Source: Belliella aquatica (GTDB taxonomy: Bacteria > Bacteroidota > Bacteroidia > Cytophagales > Cyclobacteriaceae). Taken from it: a stretch of DNA of 64,000 bases. The stretch lies in NCBI RefSeq assembly GCF_014637795.1, contig NZ_BMFD01000002.1, positions 1-64,000 of the forward strand. The letters are read 5' to 3'. Positions 8,332-17,330 of the stretch are shown here, piece after piece. The notes beneath the pieces were generated by a model. That model was not told where the DNA came from and searched no databases. It worked only from the letters and a program-made list of their open reading frames with translations. The translations under genes were made by a program, and so were the position numbers. The first letter of the stretch is position 1. Each line of letters begins with the position of its first letter.

Positions 8332-10006
8332 AATTTTTCCTTCCTTCTTTTAAGCGTTTTTGATGAGACAAAAAGACCAAGTAACAGATAAATACGAAGA
8401 GACTTATCAAGAGTACCCTAGCCATATTGATAAAGAATATTTTCTTTTTAATAAATGCTATATCCAATTGATTAGTAGAGTTCTGTAACTGCTCTTTTAA
8501 ACCAAAATTGGTTATGTTTTTGATCAAGGAACTGTTATCCAAAACCCATGTTCCACCATTCAAAACATTTGAAATGCTATCCATCCATTCATTTTGATAG
8601 GGTGTGATTAATGAACTCAAAAATACCATCAACAGTAACAAAGGTGTGATGTATTTGATGATAAATTTATAGACCTGTGGAATCTTGATATCGGAGCCTT
8701 CATTGATTTCATTCCAGCCTTTGTTGATCCCAAAAACCCAAGAAAACAAAACTGCTTCCAATAAAGCAAATACTACCAAACTGACGGTTCCAGCCCAATA
8801 ATCATATTCATCAAAAACGCCATATTGGTAAAGTAAAACGGTAGGTAAACCCATAATGAGTGCCAAGGCGCCAAATGACCAAGCACCTTTCTTTTTTCCC
8901 CAACCAAATTCATCTTTCATAAAACCCATCCAAGGTGTCCCCATAGCGAGCGAGGAAGTAATTCCTGCAAAGAATAAAAGTCCAAACCATAATACTCCTG
9001 AAAAAGCCGCAGCAACCTCACCCCATTGCTGAAAGAGAAAAGGCATGGTCTGAAAAGCCATCCCAAAGCCCGCATTCTCCAAAACCCAATCCAATCCCAA
9101 ATAGCCAGCAGCTATAGGAATAACAATGCTGCTTCCAAGCACCACTTCAACAAACTCGTTCATAAAACCAGCAGAGACCGCGTTCAAAGCAATATCTTCA
9201 TTGGCCTTGATATAGGCAGCATAACATTGAATAGTCCCCATACCCACCGATAAGGTAAAGAATATCTGTCCAGCTGCAGCAAGCCATACTTTTGGATTTG
9301 AAAGAGAATCAAATTGTGGAGTCCAGAGGAAATTCAAGCCATCCCAAGCATTTGCATCAGGAAAAAGCTCTGATTTCCCAGATTCTCCCAGCGTCAAACC
9401 TCTCACAGCTAAAATAACACCGAATAAAATGAGCAAGGGCATTCCAATTTTAGCTACTTTTTCGATGCCTCCTAATCCCTTGGAAAGAATAAATATATTT
9501 AATGTCAAGACTAAAATATAGAAAAATACCGCTTCAAATGGAATGCCTGTACTTGTAGTAAAGACATCCACATAGGAAGTAAAGAATATGGCTACATCTG
9601 ATTGGGACATCCCCTCAAATGTTCCAAATACAGCATGTAGCACATAAACTAAACTCCAAGATTCTATATAAGTATAATATGCCACCACAGCGATGTTGGT
9701 GAAGATTCCAAAAACACCCACATATTTCCAAATCTTAGCTTTCCCCATGCCATCCATGATGTAGGGTGTACTGTGGTTATTGAATTTCCCTCCATATCTT
9801 CCTGATGACCATTCGATCAAAAGAAGTGGAATTCCCATCAACAAGAAGCAAATCAGATAAGGGATAATAAAAGCTCCGCCGCCGTTTTGAACAGCTTGAA
9901 CAGGAAACCTCAGGAAGTTACCCAAGCCAACAGCATTTCCCGCCATCGCTAAGATTAGTCCCAACCTAGAGCCCCAAGCCTCTTTTGGCATTAACTTATT
10001 TTCCAT
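8324..10006 (-). CDS. Sodium-dependent transporter of the NSS (SNF) family
   Basis: A 560-residue inner-membrane symporter with about 12 helices. The first helix contains the NSS signature GNAVGLGNFLRFPVQAVQNG, the unwound TM1 that binds sodium and substrate, after WGSRLGLILAMAG. TM6 (AAAGQIFFTLSVGMGTIQCY) also fits. Bacterial members import amino acids with sodium. The length is greater than the roughly 450 residues of the shorter bacterial NSS proteins because of an extended region between the last helices (about 470-530), a feature I would check. It overlaps the MetS-like small gene at its 3' end. The exact amino acid is unknown. Confidence 0.93.
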   Translation of the reverse strand: MENKLMPKEAWGSRLGLILAMAGNAVGLGNFLRFPVQAVQNGGGAFIIPYLICFLLMGIPLLLIEWSSGRYGGKFNNHSTPYIMDGMGKAKIWKYVGVFGIFTNIAVVAYYTYIESWSLVYVLHAVFGTFEGMSQSDVAIFFTSYVDVFTTSTGIPFEAVFFYILVLTLNIFILSKGLGGIEKVAKIGMPLLILFGVILAVRGLTLGESGKSELFPDANAWDGLNFLWTPQFDSLSNPKVWLAAAGQIFFTLSVGMGTIQCYAAYIKANEDIALNAVSAGFMNEFVEVVLGSSIVIPIAAGYLGLDWVLENAGFGMAFQTMPFLFQQWGEVAAAFSGVLWFGLLFFAGITSSLAMGTPWMGFMKDEFGWGKKKGAWSFGALALIMGLPTVLLYQYGVFDEYDYWAGTVSLVVFALLEAVLFSWVFGINKGWNEINEGSDIKIPQVYKFIIKYITPLLLLMVFLSSLITPYQNEWMDSISNVLNGGTWVLDNSSLIKNITNFGLKEQLQNSTNQLDIAFIKKKIFFINMARVLLISLFVFICYLVFLSHQKRLKEGRKNYE

Positions 10007-10091
10007 AAAGGATAAATTTGAATTGAATCAGATAAAATGATGAAGATTAAAATCGATAGAAACTCACTTTTAAAATTGAGTTCTCAAAAAT

Positions 10092-10457
10092 TCAATAAAA
10101 GAATAGATAGGGATGTAAAAAATCCAAGATTTTCGGAACTACCAAAGAGGATGGTTCAATGATATTAAAAGAAATGGTATTTAAAATTTGCTCAGGGCGA
10201 ACAGGACTTGACAGACCAAAATCTTGACTGTTTATTTTGTTCTTTGAAAGGAATGAAATAGAATTTATTGAAGGTAAAAGCGCTTCTAAATTACCTAAAT
10301 GAACATCGATTTCAGTGTTTGTCGTAACGAATGTTCCTTCATCAGAAAGCTCTAATTTGCAAGTATCCTCTTCTTTACTAGAAAAAGTATCTAAAGCCAA
10401 GACCTGAACTCCCAAGAGTACTAAGAGGAGTAAAAAAGCAAATTCAGATTTTTTCAC
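10092..10457 (-). CDS. Hypothetical exported protein
   Basis: A 121-residue protein with a clean signal peptide (FAFLLLLVLLGVQVLALDTF) and about 95 residues of mature sequence with no recognised domain, ending in LHPYLFFY. It lies 85 bases upstream of the sodium symporter on the same strand. Composition and signal peptide support a real gene. No function can be given. Confidence 0.6.
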   Translation of the reverse strand: MKKSEFAFLLLLVLLGVQVLALDTFSSKEEDTCKLELSDEGTFVTTNTEIDVHLGNLEALLPSINSISFLSKNKINSQDFGLSSPVRPEQILNTISFNIIEPSSLVVPKILDFLHPYLFFY

Positions 10458-10580
10458 AAGGAGCCTATAAATAACCGCATCAAATGTAAATGAAATTTTT
10501 ACTTAATTATTAAAGTTGAAAAAATATTTATTTCAGGAAATTATTTCATTTTAAAAATGCCTTATACCAAATAGAAACGG

Positions 10581-11633
10581 CTATTTCGCATTTTTAAGCA
10601 TTTCATATTTCTTCTGCTTATCCTTCCATCTTTTCATAGCATACTGTTGCATATCTTCAACCCGATCTTTTTCATCTACAATTTCAAATCCAAGCAATGA
10701 TTCGATAATATCTTCAAGTGTAGTAATCCCATCCATTCCGCCATATTCATCTGTGATCAAGGAAATATGTTCTTTCTTCTGAAGCAGTTCATCCCATGCG
10801 TCAAATAAGGTCATGTCTTCGGGAAAAGTAATTATATCTCTTCGGATATCTTTTAGCTTTAAATCAAACTGATCTTCAGCTAATTTTTCAAAAACCAATT
10901 CTCGAAAAATATAACCTGTAATATTATCTCTATGATCTTGATAGATAGGTATTCTTGAAAAGTGCAAAAATTCCTTATTCTTCAAAAATTCCTGCATTGA
11001 CATATCTTCGTTTGCTGTAACGACCACAATTCGAGGCGTCATTACTTCTTTGATTTTTATGCTTTTAAGCTTGATGAGGTTTTGAATTATTTTATTTTCC
11101 TTATCACCGAAGATCCCTTCTTGCAAACCAATACTCGCTAAAGCTGAAATCTCTTCTCTACTCGTAGTAAATTCTGCTTTTTCTCTTGAAAGGAGTTTTG
11201 TCAAGATAGAAGAAAGCCAAACCAAAGGATAAGTTATAAAAATCATTCCTTTGATAATTTTAGAGGAAATGCCAACTAATTCTCTGCTATAATTTGCTCC
11301 CAAGGTTTTGGGTATAATTTCAGTAATTACTAAAATCAGTATTGTCAAAACAGCTGAAACCAAACCAAAATATCCTTCTCCAAAAACAATAATTGCTTGT
11401 GCACCGACACCAGCAGCACCAACGGTATGTGCGACCGTATTCAATGTTAAAATTGCTGACAAAGGCTTATCGATATCTTCTTTGAGTTCGATCATCGAAT
11501 TAGCTGACTTATCTCCATTTTGAGCATTTGATTTCAGATAAGAAATCGGAACGGACAATAAGACAGCTTCCATGATTGAGCATAAAAAAGAAGTAACAAG
11601 TGCAATGGCTAAATAGGTGAGTAAAAGTATCAT
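10581..11633 (-). CDS. CNNM/CBS-domain membrane protein (CorC/HlyC-related)
   Basis: A 350-residue protein with a DUF21/CNNM membrane domain (about 1-150, three to four helices; EIIPKTLGANYSREL is the typical EIxPK motif) and a pair of CBS modules (about 195-330: VMTPRIVVV and ISLITDEYGGMDGITTLEDI). The family is linked to magnesium or cobalt efflux; the old name hemolysin is misleading. The protein stops soon after the second CBS module and lacks the CorC_HlyC transporter-associated domain found in members of about 430 residues. A short form like this occurs in the family, so truncation by mutation is not implied. Confidence 0.9.
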   Translation of the reverse strand: MILLLTYLAIALVTSFLCSIMEAVLLSVPISYLKSNAQNGDKSANSMIELKEDIDKPLSAILTLNTVAHTVGAAGVGAQAIIVFGEGYFGLVSAVLTILILVITEIIPKTLGANYSRELVGISSKIIKGMIFITYPLVWLSSILTKLLSREKAEFTTSREEISALASIGLQEGIFGDKENKIIQNLIKLKSIKIKEVMTPRIVVVTANEDMSMQEFLKNKEFLHFSRIPIYQDHRDNITGYIFRELVFEKLAEDQFDLKLKDIRRDIITFPEDMTLFDAWDELLQKKEHISLITDEYGGMDGITTLEDIIESLLGFEIVDEKDRVEDMQQYAMKRWKDKQKKYEMLKNAK

Positions 11634-11676
11634 GTGTTTTTCAGTGATAATGAATGCAATAATTTTTTTATTGTCT

Positions 11677-11709
11677 CAAAACTAGACAAAAGCAATCAAT
11701 TATTAGCAA
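11677..11709 (-). promoter_or_regulatory. Candidate promoter for the CNNM/CBS gene
   Basis: On the minus strand a TTG (11709-11707) is followed after 22 bases by TAGTTTTG (11684-11677), fitting the Bacteroidota TTG...TAnnTTTG pattern. The -7 box is 43 bases from the start codon at 11633. Confidence 0.4.
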
Positions 11710-11770
11710 ATCTATAGTAAAGTCTAATAAAACAAAAACTCGTGGATTTTTGAATCACCAAAATATATCA

Positions 11771-12412
11771 TTAATCAGATTTTGAATTTTTATATGTTCT
11801 TATGGATGTTTGAAGGTATTCAATGGCTACTTTTTCATCTTTAACAGATAGAATTTCCACCTTACCATTTCCTTTATAATTTGCCAGCCAAATCTGTAAA
11901 ATTTCCAAGATTCCTGGATAAGTGGCCTTCAATTCTTCCAAGGTGTTGACTCTCTGCAAAGGACCATGAATAGGTACGGCAATCAGCTTCCCATCTGCCT
12001 CACCACTGTCCATCATATCTATCAAACCTATGATTTTGCACTGAATTACTTGACCTCGAGCTATATTTTCTCCAAGAACAAATACATCAACAGGATCACC
12101 ATCTCCTCCCAATTCTTCTGAAAGCAATGTCTGTGGAACAAAGCCATAATTCGCAGGGTAGGAGAGATAGTCGATGATGCGCATAGAATCACTAGATATC
12201 ATTTCCCATTCCAACTGACCTGACAATTTATTGACTTCCCATTTTTGGCTGGTACCTGCCGGAATTTCGATGACAACATTCACCAGAGAATCGGAAGATC
12301 TCGGAGCAATACCATGAAGCAGATTAGTACTGACATTGTCATTTTCATGTTTTTCTGAGACTTGGCAAGAAAGAAGACAAGAAAGAGAAAAGGCAAAAAA
12401 GAAGTTTTTCAT
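11771..12412 (-). CDS. ppa: Family I inorganic pyrophosphatase as a lipoprotein
   Basis: A 213-residue family I pyrophosphatase, hydrolysing pyrophosphate to phosphate. Visible motifs are the entry strand IEIPAGTSQKWEV with active-site Lys and Glu, the signature GDGDPVDVFVLG with three metal-binding Asp, GEADGKLIAVP with Asp and Lys, and NYKG with the late Tyr-Lys pair. What stands out is the N-terminus: FFFAFSLSCLLSCQ is a lipoprotein signal with Cys as acylation site. The family is normally cytosolic, so this copy should sit on the periplasmic side of a membrane. No cytosolic homologue is in the window. Family certain; location inferred from the lipobox. Confidence 0.92.
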   Translation of the reverse strand: MKNFFFAFSLSCLLSCQVSEKHENDNVSTNLLHGIAPRSSDSLVNVVIEIPAGTSQKWEVNKLSGQLEWEMISSDSMRIIDYLSYPANYGFVPQTLLSEELGGDGDPVDVFVLGENIARGQVIQCKIIGLIDMMDSGEADGKLIAVPIHGPLQRVNTLEELKATYPGILEILQIWLANYKGNGKVEILSVKDEKVAIEYLQTSIRTYKNSKSD

Positions 12413-12439
12413 CTAAGCTGAAATTTGAAGTTTATTTAG

Positions 12440-12447
12440 CAAAGGTA
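12440..12447 (-). promoter_or_regulatory. Candidate -7 promoter box for the pyrophosphatase gene
   Basis: TACCTTTG on the minus strand matches the Bacteroidota -7 consensus TAnnTTTG and lies 27 bases before the start codon. No clear -33 TTG is seen at the right distance. Confidence 0.35.
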
Positions 12448-12463
12448 AATAGTTTAATGTTTC

Positions 12464-13741
12464 CTATCTGTTAAATGGCAGCTCATTTACCCAATGAAAA
12501 CCTCTGTTCATTAAGAGATAATCCTTTTTCAACTTTCGTTTTGCGGTGATTTGATATTTATTGGAGCTAATTTCTCCATGGATTTTATAATTTCCATCCT
12601 CCAACTCAGTAAGAATAAATCGATACGGATCTTCCTGTTCTTGACTTTCAATAAAATTGATTTCTCCTTCATTCCATATGTGCTCGATGGTATAATAGTT
12701 CTTAGTTTTGGCTTTATTTAAAGTCATGATGGTCTTACCCTGAATAAAAATTTTATCCCAATGTGCTGATTCTGAAAGACCAGGTTTATTTTCAATCTCA
12801 AAGGAGATCACTTCGTAAACTCCTTCCCATTCATTGAGGAAAGTTCGAAAAGATTGACTTCTCACATGCCCTACTGCTAAACTTAAGGGAATAAGCCCTA
12901 CAAGAATGATTTTTGCAGCAATATATGCCCCCTTTTTCCATTTGGTATTGAAGAAATATAAAGTAGGTTTAATGCGCACTTGCTGATGTAAAATGAAGAA
13001 ACCAAACAATGCCTTTAGACTTGGTAAAAGAATCAAAATAGAAAAGAATAGGAGATGACCTGAGAAGAGTTTGACAGGAACATCAAATGCAAGATTAACG
13101 ATAAAAATATTAGTGCAAACAGCTATCGAAACCAACGCTCCTAAAATGGCTGTTCTTCTAAATAGCAATAAAAACCCTGCTAAAATCTCAGAAACACCCA
13201 TAAATCCTTTGTACAAATCTGAATATCCAAAAAATCTCCATGCAAGACCCATTGGGGAAGATTCACCATAAGTTGATTCTAATGCGATTAAAGACATACT
13301 TGGAAACTGTCCTTGTAAAAACTTGACCACTCCATAAGAGATTAATGTCAATCCAACAAAGTATCGGGCATAGATAATCATCCAATTGTACAATCTGTTG
13401 ATATGATCATGCTTTCTGACGAAAAAATAAAGAATCAGCGCCACAAGAAATCCAAGTGTAGCATAACTTATCAGTGCAATGTAATCGACCGTAGTATCTC
13501 CACTTCCATTCATAGCGATATATTTCAAATCTATGAATCCCAAGATTTCTCTACCAAAAAACAATGTGAATTTTGCTTTTAAGGCCTCTACATATTTACT
13601 GAAAAACTCATAACCATAAGGAATGTAGCTGGCTGGAAAAGGAAAGCAATAGATGAAAATGTAAAGACTTGTGAAAAGCTTTAGAAAATTGATCGAAGTT
13701 CTACAGAGTTGATTCATAAAGAATGGTTTATAATTCAACAA
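12464..13741 (-). CDS. DoxX-family membrane protein with C-terminal soluble domain
   Basis: A 425-residue membrane protein. Hydrophobic segments lie at about 20-40, 80-105, 120-145, 185-215, 220-245 and 270-290, and the middle part (YFVGLTLISYGVVKFLQGQF and MGVSEILAGFLLLFRRTAIL) has the DoxX look. The last 120 residues are soluble (WEGVYEVISFEIENKPGLSE) and may be a lipocalin-like or DUF-type beta domain. DoxX proteins are associated with redox and thiol stress, but the biochemical role of this long form is unknown. An alternative start nine residues in (13717) is possible. It precedes the pyrophosphatase gene on the same strand by about 50 bases. Confidence 0.75.
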   Translation of the reverse strand: MLNYKPFFMNQLCRTSINFLKLFTSLYIFIYCFPFPASYIPYGYEFFSKYVEALKAKFTLFFGREILGFIDLKYIAMNGSGDTTVDYIALISYATLGFLVALILYFFVRKHDHINRLYNWMIIYARYFVGLTLISYGVVKFLQGQFPSMSLIALESTYGESSPMGLAWRFFGYSDLYKGFMGVSEILAGFLLLFRRTAILGALVSIAVCTNIFIVNLAFDVPVKLFSGHLLFFSILILLPSLKALFGFFILHQQVRIKPTLYFFNTKWKKGAYIAAKIILVGLIPLSLAVGHVRSQSFRTFLNEWEGVYEVISFEIENKPGLSESAHWDKIFIQGKTIMTLNKAKTKNYYTIEHIWNEGEINFIESQEQEDPYRFILTELEDGNYKIHGEISSNKYQITAKRKLKKDYLLMNRGFHWVNELPFNR

Positions 13742-13848
13742 ATTAAGACAAAAATCACTTTTTGCTTATCTTAAAAATTCTAAACACCTCTTAAATATTC
13801 TAAAAGCGATTCATGATATCACAAGACCGATGTCTTACTTTCATAAAA

Positions 13849-14073
13849 TCAGGTATCCACTTCATCTCGTTTAGCTGGTTTTCCATTATCAGAAGAGTTC
13901 TTCTCTTCTTTCCCTTCACTATTTTTGTATTCTTCTTTTCTAGGTGGTCTTGCTCCCTTAGATTCTCCTGGGGTGTCTCTATTGGAGCCTTTATCTACTC
14001 CACTATCACCCTTCTTTTTGACCATTAAAATAGATGGCAGCACTCTTTTGAATTTGTTGATCGAAGTAAGCAT
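13849..14073 (-). CDS. Possible small hydrophilic protein
   Basis: A 74-residue frame starting MLTSINKFKRVLPSILMVKK and then becoming almost wholly charged and polar (Lys, Glu, Asp, Gly, Ser), so it is likely disordered. The pattern fits small Cytophagales proteins of unknown role. A hydrophobic frame on the opposite strand (13813-14028) overlaps it; the minus-strand frame has the more protein-like order with a structured start and disordered tail. No RNA or promoter evidence decides between them. Confidence 0.4.
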   Translation of the reverse strand: MLTSINKFKRVLPSILMVKKKGDSGVDKGSNRDTPGESKGARPPRKEEYKNSEGKEEKNSSDNGKPAKRDEVDT

Positions 14074-14298
14074 GTTGGCTTTGATTTAGTTACAATTCAT
14101 TTCATTCAACAAACTCAATAATCGATCCACATCCCAAAGGTTCATAGGTTCTAAAATATTAATCTGACTTTAGGGAATTTCTCTAAATTTTATAAACTGA
14201 ATATCATACCAATAGCAGGTAAAATAAAAATAAAACCATCATTCTGGCACCTTATTAATTCTTTTTCGTAGAAATAAGAAGATAAAAGAAAAACAGCT

Positions 14299-15114
14299 AT
14301 GCGAAACTCCTCAAAAAAAATTGCCTTGTTTTTATTTGTAATTCCTTTTCTTTTTAGCTGCACCGCACATTATGTAGCAACATGGCAAAATTACGATGAA
14401 GGTGCCGTCATTACTGAAAACAATAATTATACAATCAAAAATGACACAATAGGGGTCTCTCACATATTTAATAATCCAAATGGATCTATCTCGCTTAGAA
14501 TTGAAAATTATACTGATCAATCCATGTTAATTAACTTAACAAAATCTGCTCTTGTCATTAATGGTAAAGCTTACAACTATATAGATGGAAAATCCACCTT
14601 TTTTGGAAGGTTGGATTACTTTGCAAGTCCTGTAATCCCGACTACAGGAACTTTTGAGGGAGAAATTTCTTCAAAGACAAATACAATATTTATCCCAGCA
14701 AAAACTTACGTAACTGGACAGTTCACTAATATCAGACAGGAACTTTTAAATGAAGTAGGGGATAATTATAAGGGAGTCAGTGGAGACTACCCTGTTTTCA
14801 ATCAACATATACCTACCAAAATTATTTTTTATAAAAAAGAAGAAAGTCCACTTAATTTGACGAGTAATATCAGTTACTCTATTTTAGATGACAAGAATAA
14901 TCCTGTGTTTACAAACCGAGTTACACAAAGCTATTATTTGTCAAGAGTTGCAAAAGCAAATTCTTTGTCAAACCAGCAATTAAATAACAATTTACTCACA
15001 CGTGAGGACATGTCGAGCTATAGCATTACGAAAGGGGAAAATACAGCGGGGGTGTTAATTCTTTTGGGAATCGTTGGTTTGGCTGTACTTGCTGCAGATG
15101 TCGACGAGCAATGA
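14299..15114 (+). CDS. Hypothetical lipoprotein
   Basis: A 271-residue protein with a lipoprotein signal (ALFLFVIPFLFSC, Cys about residue 21) and a beta-rich mature part, plus a C-terminal hydrophobic helix (AGVLILLGIVGLAVLAADV, about 249-267). A lipoprotein that also ends in a membrane helix is unusual; the tail may insert in the same or the other membrane. No domain is recognised. It stands alone on the plus strand. Confidence 0.7.
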   Translation: MRNSSKKIALFLFVIPFLFSCTAHYVATWQNYDEGAVITENNNYTIKNDTIGVSHIFNNPNGSISLRIENYTDQSMLINLTKSALVINGKAYNYIDGKSTFFGRLDYFASPVIPTTGTFEGEISSKTNTIFIPAKTYVTGQFTNIRQELLNEVGDNYKGVSGDYPVFNQHIPTKIIFYKKEESPLNLTSNISYSILDDKNNPVFTNRVTQSYYLSRVAKANSLSNQQLNNNLLTREDMSSYSITKGENTAGVLILLGIVGLAVLAADVDEQ

Positions 15115-15142
15115 TAAAATTTAGCCATATCCACTTTTACAA

Positions 15143-15250
15143 TAGTAGTCAAACAAAATGCTGTTATTTAAATCAATAGAAGCACTGATAACTAATCGAC
15201 CGATAACGACAGCTATTATCCGCATGATTATTTGTGAAAAAAATCATATA
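15143..15250. repeat. Dispersed intergenic repeat, copy A
   Basis: This stretch shares short runs in the same order with 34655-34742: AAACAAAATG, a TGATAA block, an AACG/TTATCC block and GATTATTTGTGA. Both copies lie in gene-free DNA. Part of it (ACTAATCGAC followed by GATAAC) also recurs in the repeat at 54740-54935. Confidence 0.4.
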
Positions 15251-15390
15251 CTAAAGTCATTGTAGCTAATCATTTTACATAATAATATTGGTATTTATCT
15301 ACTTTTTTCTAATTTGGATCGGTTGAAAGTCAAAAAACCAAATTTTGTCCGTTTTAGAACATAAATTTTAATCTTGAAAAATCTTATCTT

Positions 15391-16107
15391 ATGAAAAACT
15401 CGCTCTATCTCACATCTATATTTTTAATGTTACTTTTCTATTCTTGTGACTTTCGTGTCTCCGAATACAAAGGAGAATCCATTGAAAAGGAAATGGATAT
15501 TAAAGAATTTTCAAGTCTTCATGTAAAAGGAGCATTTGAAATTATTCTTATTCAAGGAGATAAAGCAGAATTGAGATTTGAAGGAAATGAGGAACTAATC
15601 AATGAAATTGAAATTGATCAAATTGAAGATCAACTATCCATTATCTTAAAAACGGACAAGAGCAAGACCTTCAAAAAAAATGAACTGAAAATTTTTATTA
15701 CTTTGACAACCTTAGAAAATTTAGTTTTTGAAGGAGTGGGAGAGATTAAAACTGATGGATTTCTTGCGATTGAAAAAATTGAAATCAATGGCAAAGGGGT
15801 TGGAAATATAGAATTGAATCTTGATGCACAAGAAATAATTACCGAACTCAACTTTGTCGGCAATATGAAGCTTGTAGGATCCGCAGAACAAGTTTTTCTC
15901 TCAAATGAAGGTATTGGAAATATCGATGCGGCAGAATTGATTGCTCAAAATATGGAGATTATAAGCAGTGGAATCGGAGCAGTTTCAGTTTACTGCGAAA
16001 ATGAATTGTCAATAGAAGTTAATGGTATTGGAAGTGTCACCTACGCAGGAAACCCAGAAGTAATCTCTGAAAAAGTCTCCGGCATAGGCAAAATCAACCG
16101 TAATTAA
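15391..16107 (+). CDS. GIN-domain (DUF2807) lipoprotein
   Basis: A 238-residue lipoprotein (FLMLLFYSCD, Cys about residue 19) followed by a DUF2807 head-GIN domain. The mature part begins with FSSLHVKGAFEIILIQGD, the usual entry of this family, and runs as a beta helix with repeated Gly-Ile-Asn/Gly steps (FEGVGEIKT, GKGVGNIEL, NEGIGNIDA, SSGIGAVSV, VNGIGSVTY, VSGIGKINR). These proteins are common and surface-exposed in Bacteroidota, with adhesion or auto-transport roles suggested but unproven. Single-gene unit on the plus strand, convergent with the alanine racemase. Confidence 0.88.
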   Translation: MKNSLYLTSIFLMLLFYSCDFRVSEYKGESIEKEMDIKEFSSLHVKGAFEIILIQGDKAELRFEGNEELINEIEIDQIEDQLSIILKTDKSKTFKKNELKIFITLTTLENLVFEGVGEIKTDGFLAIEKIEINGKGVGNIELNLDAQEIITELNFVGNMKLVGSAEQVFLSNEGIGNIDAAELIAQNMEIISSGIGAVSVYCENELSIEVNGIGSVTYAGNPEVISEKVSGIGKINRN

Positions 16108-16172
16108 CATTTACTAATTTTACAATCTGTCACGACGGACAAGTTTTTTCAATTTTGTAATCTTCCAATCCA

Positions 16173-17330
16173 TTATTTCACAACTGTTCTTGGAATAGCA
16201 GCAGGTAATCTACTTAACATTTCATTGTTGAGAAGTTGCGTACTGTTGGTGAAACTGGATACATTGATTACATTATTAATTTGTCTCCCAATTAAAACCA
16301 CTTCGTCGCCAAGAACCGCTTCTTTGATGTGTGTAATGTCAACCATAAAAAGATTCATGTTGATCAAACCAACGATAGGAGCTTTTTTTCCATGAATCAA
16401 AACATGTCCTCGATTGGATAGCGCTCTTGGATAGCCATTTGAATAGCCAAGCGGCATCACTGCGATGGTCATTTTGTGCGTAGCTTGAAAAGATGTACCA
16501 TATCCGATGAATTCGCCTTGTTCCACGTCTCGGATATCCATGATATCTGTTTTCCAAGTAAATATACGCTTGAGTGAAGCATCTGCTTTTTTATTAGTTT
16601 CATGCAAATGCGCATAATAGATATCTGGGCTAGGCCAAAACCCATATTGCGCTACGCCAATTCTAACCATATCATATACAGTATCTTTCATTGCCAAAGC
16701 TGCAGCAGAACAAGCGATATGTCTGATATTTGGGACGATTTTCTTTTCCTTACATTGTCTTAAGAATGCCTTGTAACGCTTGTGCTGCATGTCTATCTTG
16801 AACTGATTAGATATCGATTCTGCTCCCCCAAAATGTGTGCAAAGTCCCTCAAAAATAAGATGCTCACTATTTTGCTTCAGAAAGGACAATACTTTTAGAA
16901 ATTCCTTTTGAGGGAGTCCAGTTCTATTGGCACCTGTTTCCACTTCAATATGTACTTTGGCTGGCTTTCCTAGTTTTTTTGCAGCTGCAAGTGTTTTTGG
17001 AAGCCTTTCAAAGTTGTACACAAAAAACTCAATATCATGTGCTATAGCCCACGGAATATCCTCTTCATAGATAATTCCCATAATCATAATCCTACTTGAA
17101 GGAGAACAAACACTCAATACTTCCTCAGCTTCAAAGCTCGAGGCAACAGAGAAATGATCTACTCCACATTTCTCCGCCATAGGAACAAAGGTTCTGATTC
17201 CATGTCCATAAGCATTTGCTTTTACTACTGATGATACGATTACATTTTCGCCGATTTTCTTTTTGATAAAGTTGATATTGTTTTTGTATGCAGATTGTTT
17301 TAATTCAATCCTTGAGGAATGTTTTACCAT
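16173..17330 (-). CDS. alr: Alanine-racemase-like PLP enzyme (stand-alone)
   Basis: A fold-type III PLP racemase of 385 residues from the chosen start. The PLP lysine is K37 in VVKANAYGHG, the pyridine-contacting Arg is in VRIGVAQYGFWP, and the second-site Tyr is in FIGYGTSF. The start chosen (MVKHSSRIEL) overlaps the upstream stop by 7 bases; an earlier ATG at 17351 would add seven residues. Residues that form the substrate entrance in typical Alr are altered: the usual GRICMDQ motif reads GLINMNL, and the final Tyr before the C-terminal VPR is absent. Bacteroidota usually carry their wall alanine racemase fused to MurF, so a separate copy next to an ATP-grasp ligase and a papain-like protein is probably dedicated to another product. 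It may act on an amino acid other than alanine. Confidence 0.88.
   Translation of the reverse strand: MVKHSSRIELKQSAYKNNINFIKKKIGENVIVSSVVKANAYGHGIRTFVPMAEKCGVDHFSVASSFEAEEVLSVCSPSSRIMIMGIIYEEDIPWAIAHDIEFFVYNFERLPKTLAAAKKLGKPAKVHIEVETGANRTGLPQKEFLKVLSFLKQNSEHLIFEGLCTHFGGAESISNQFKIDMQHKRYKAFLRQCKEKKIVPNIRHIACSAAALAMKDTVYDMVRIGVAQYGFWPSPDIYYAHLHETNKKADASLKRIFTWKTDIMDIRDVEQGEFIGYGTSFQATHKMTIAVMPLGYSNGYPRALSNRGHVLIHGKKAPIVGLINMNLFMVDITHIKEAVLGDEVVLIGRQINNVINVSSFTNSTQLLNNEMLSRLPAAIPRTVVK

Noticed and set aside
13813-14028. 71-residue hydrophobic plus-strand frame
   Set aside because: Low-complexity Phe/Ser-rich translation opposite a more plausible minus-strand small gene.
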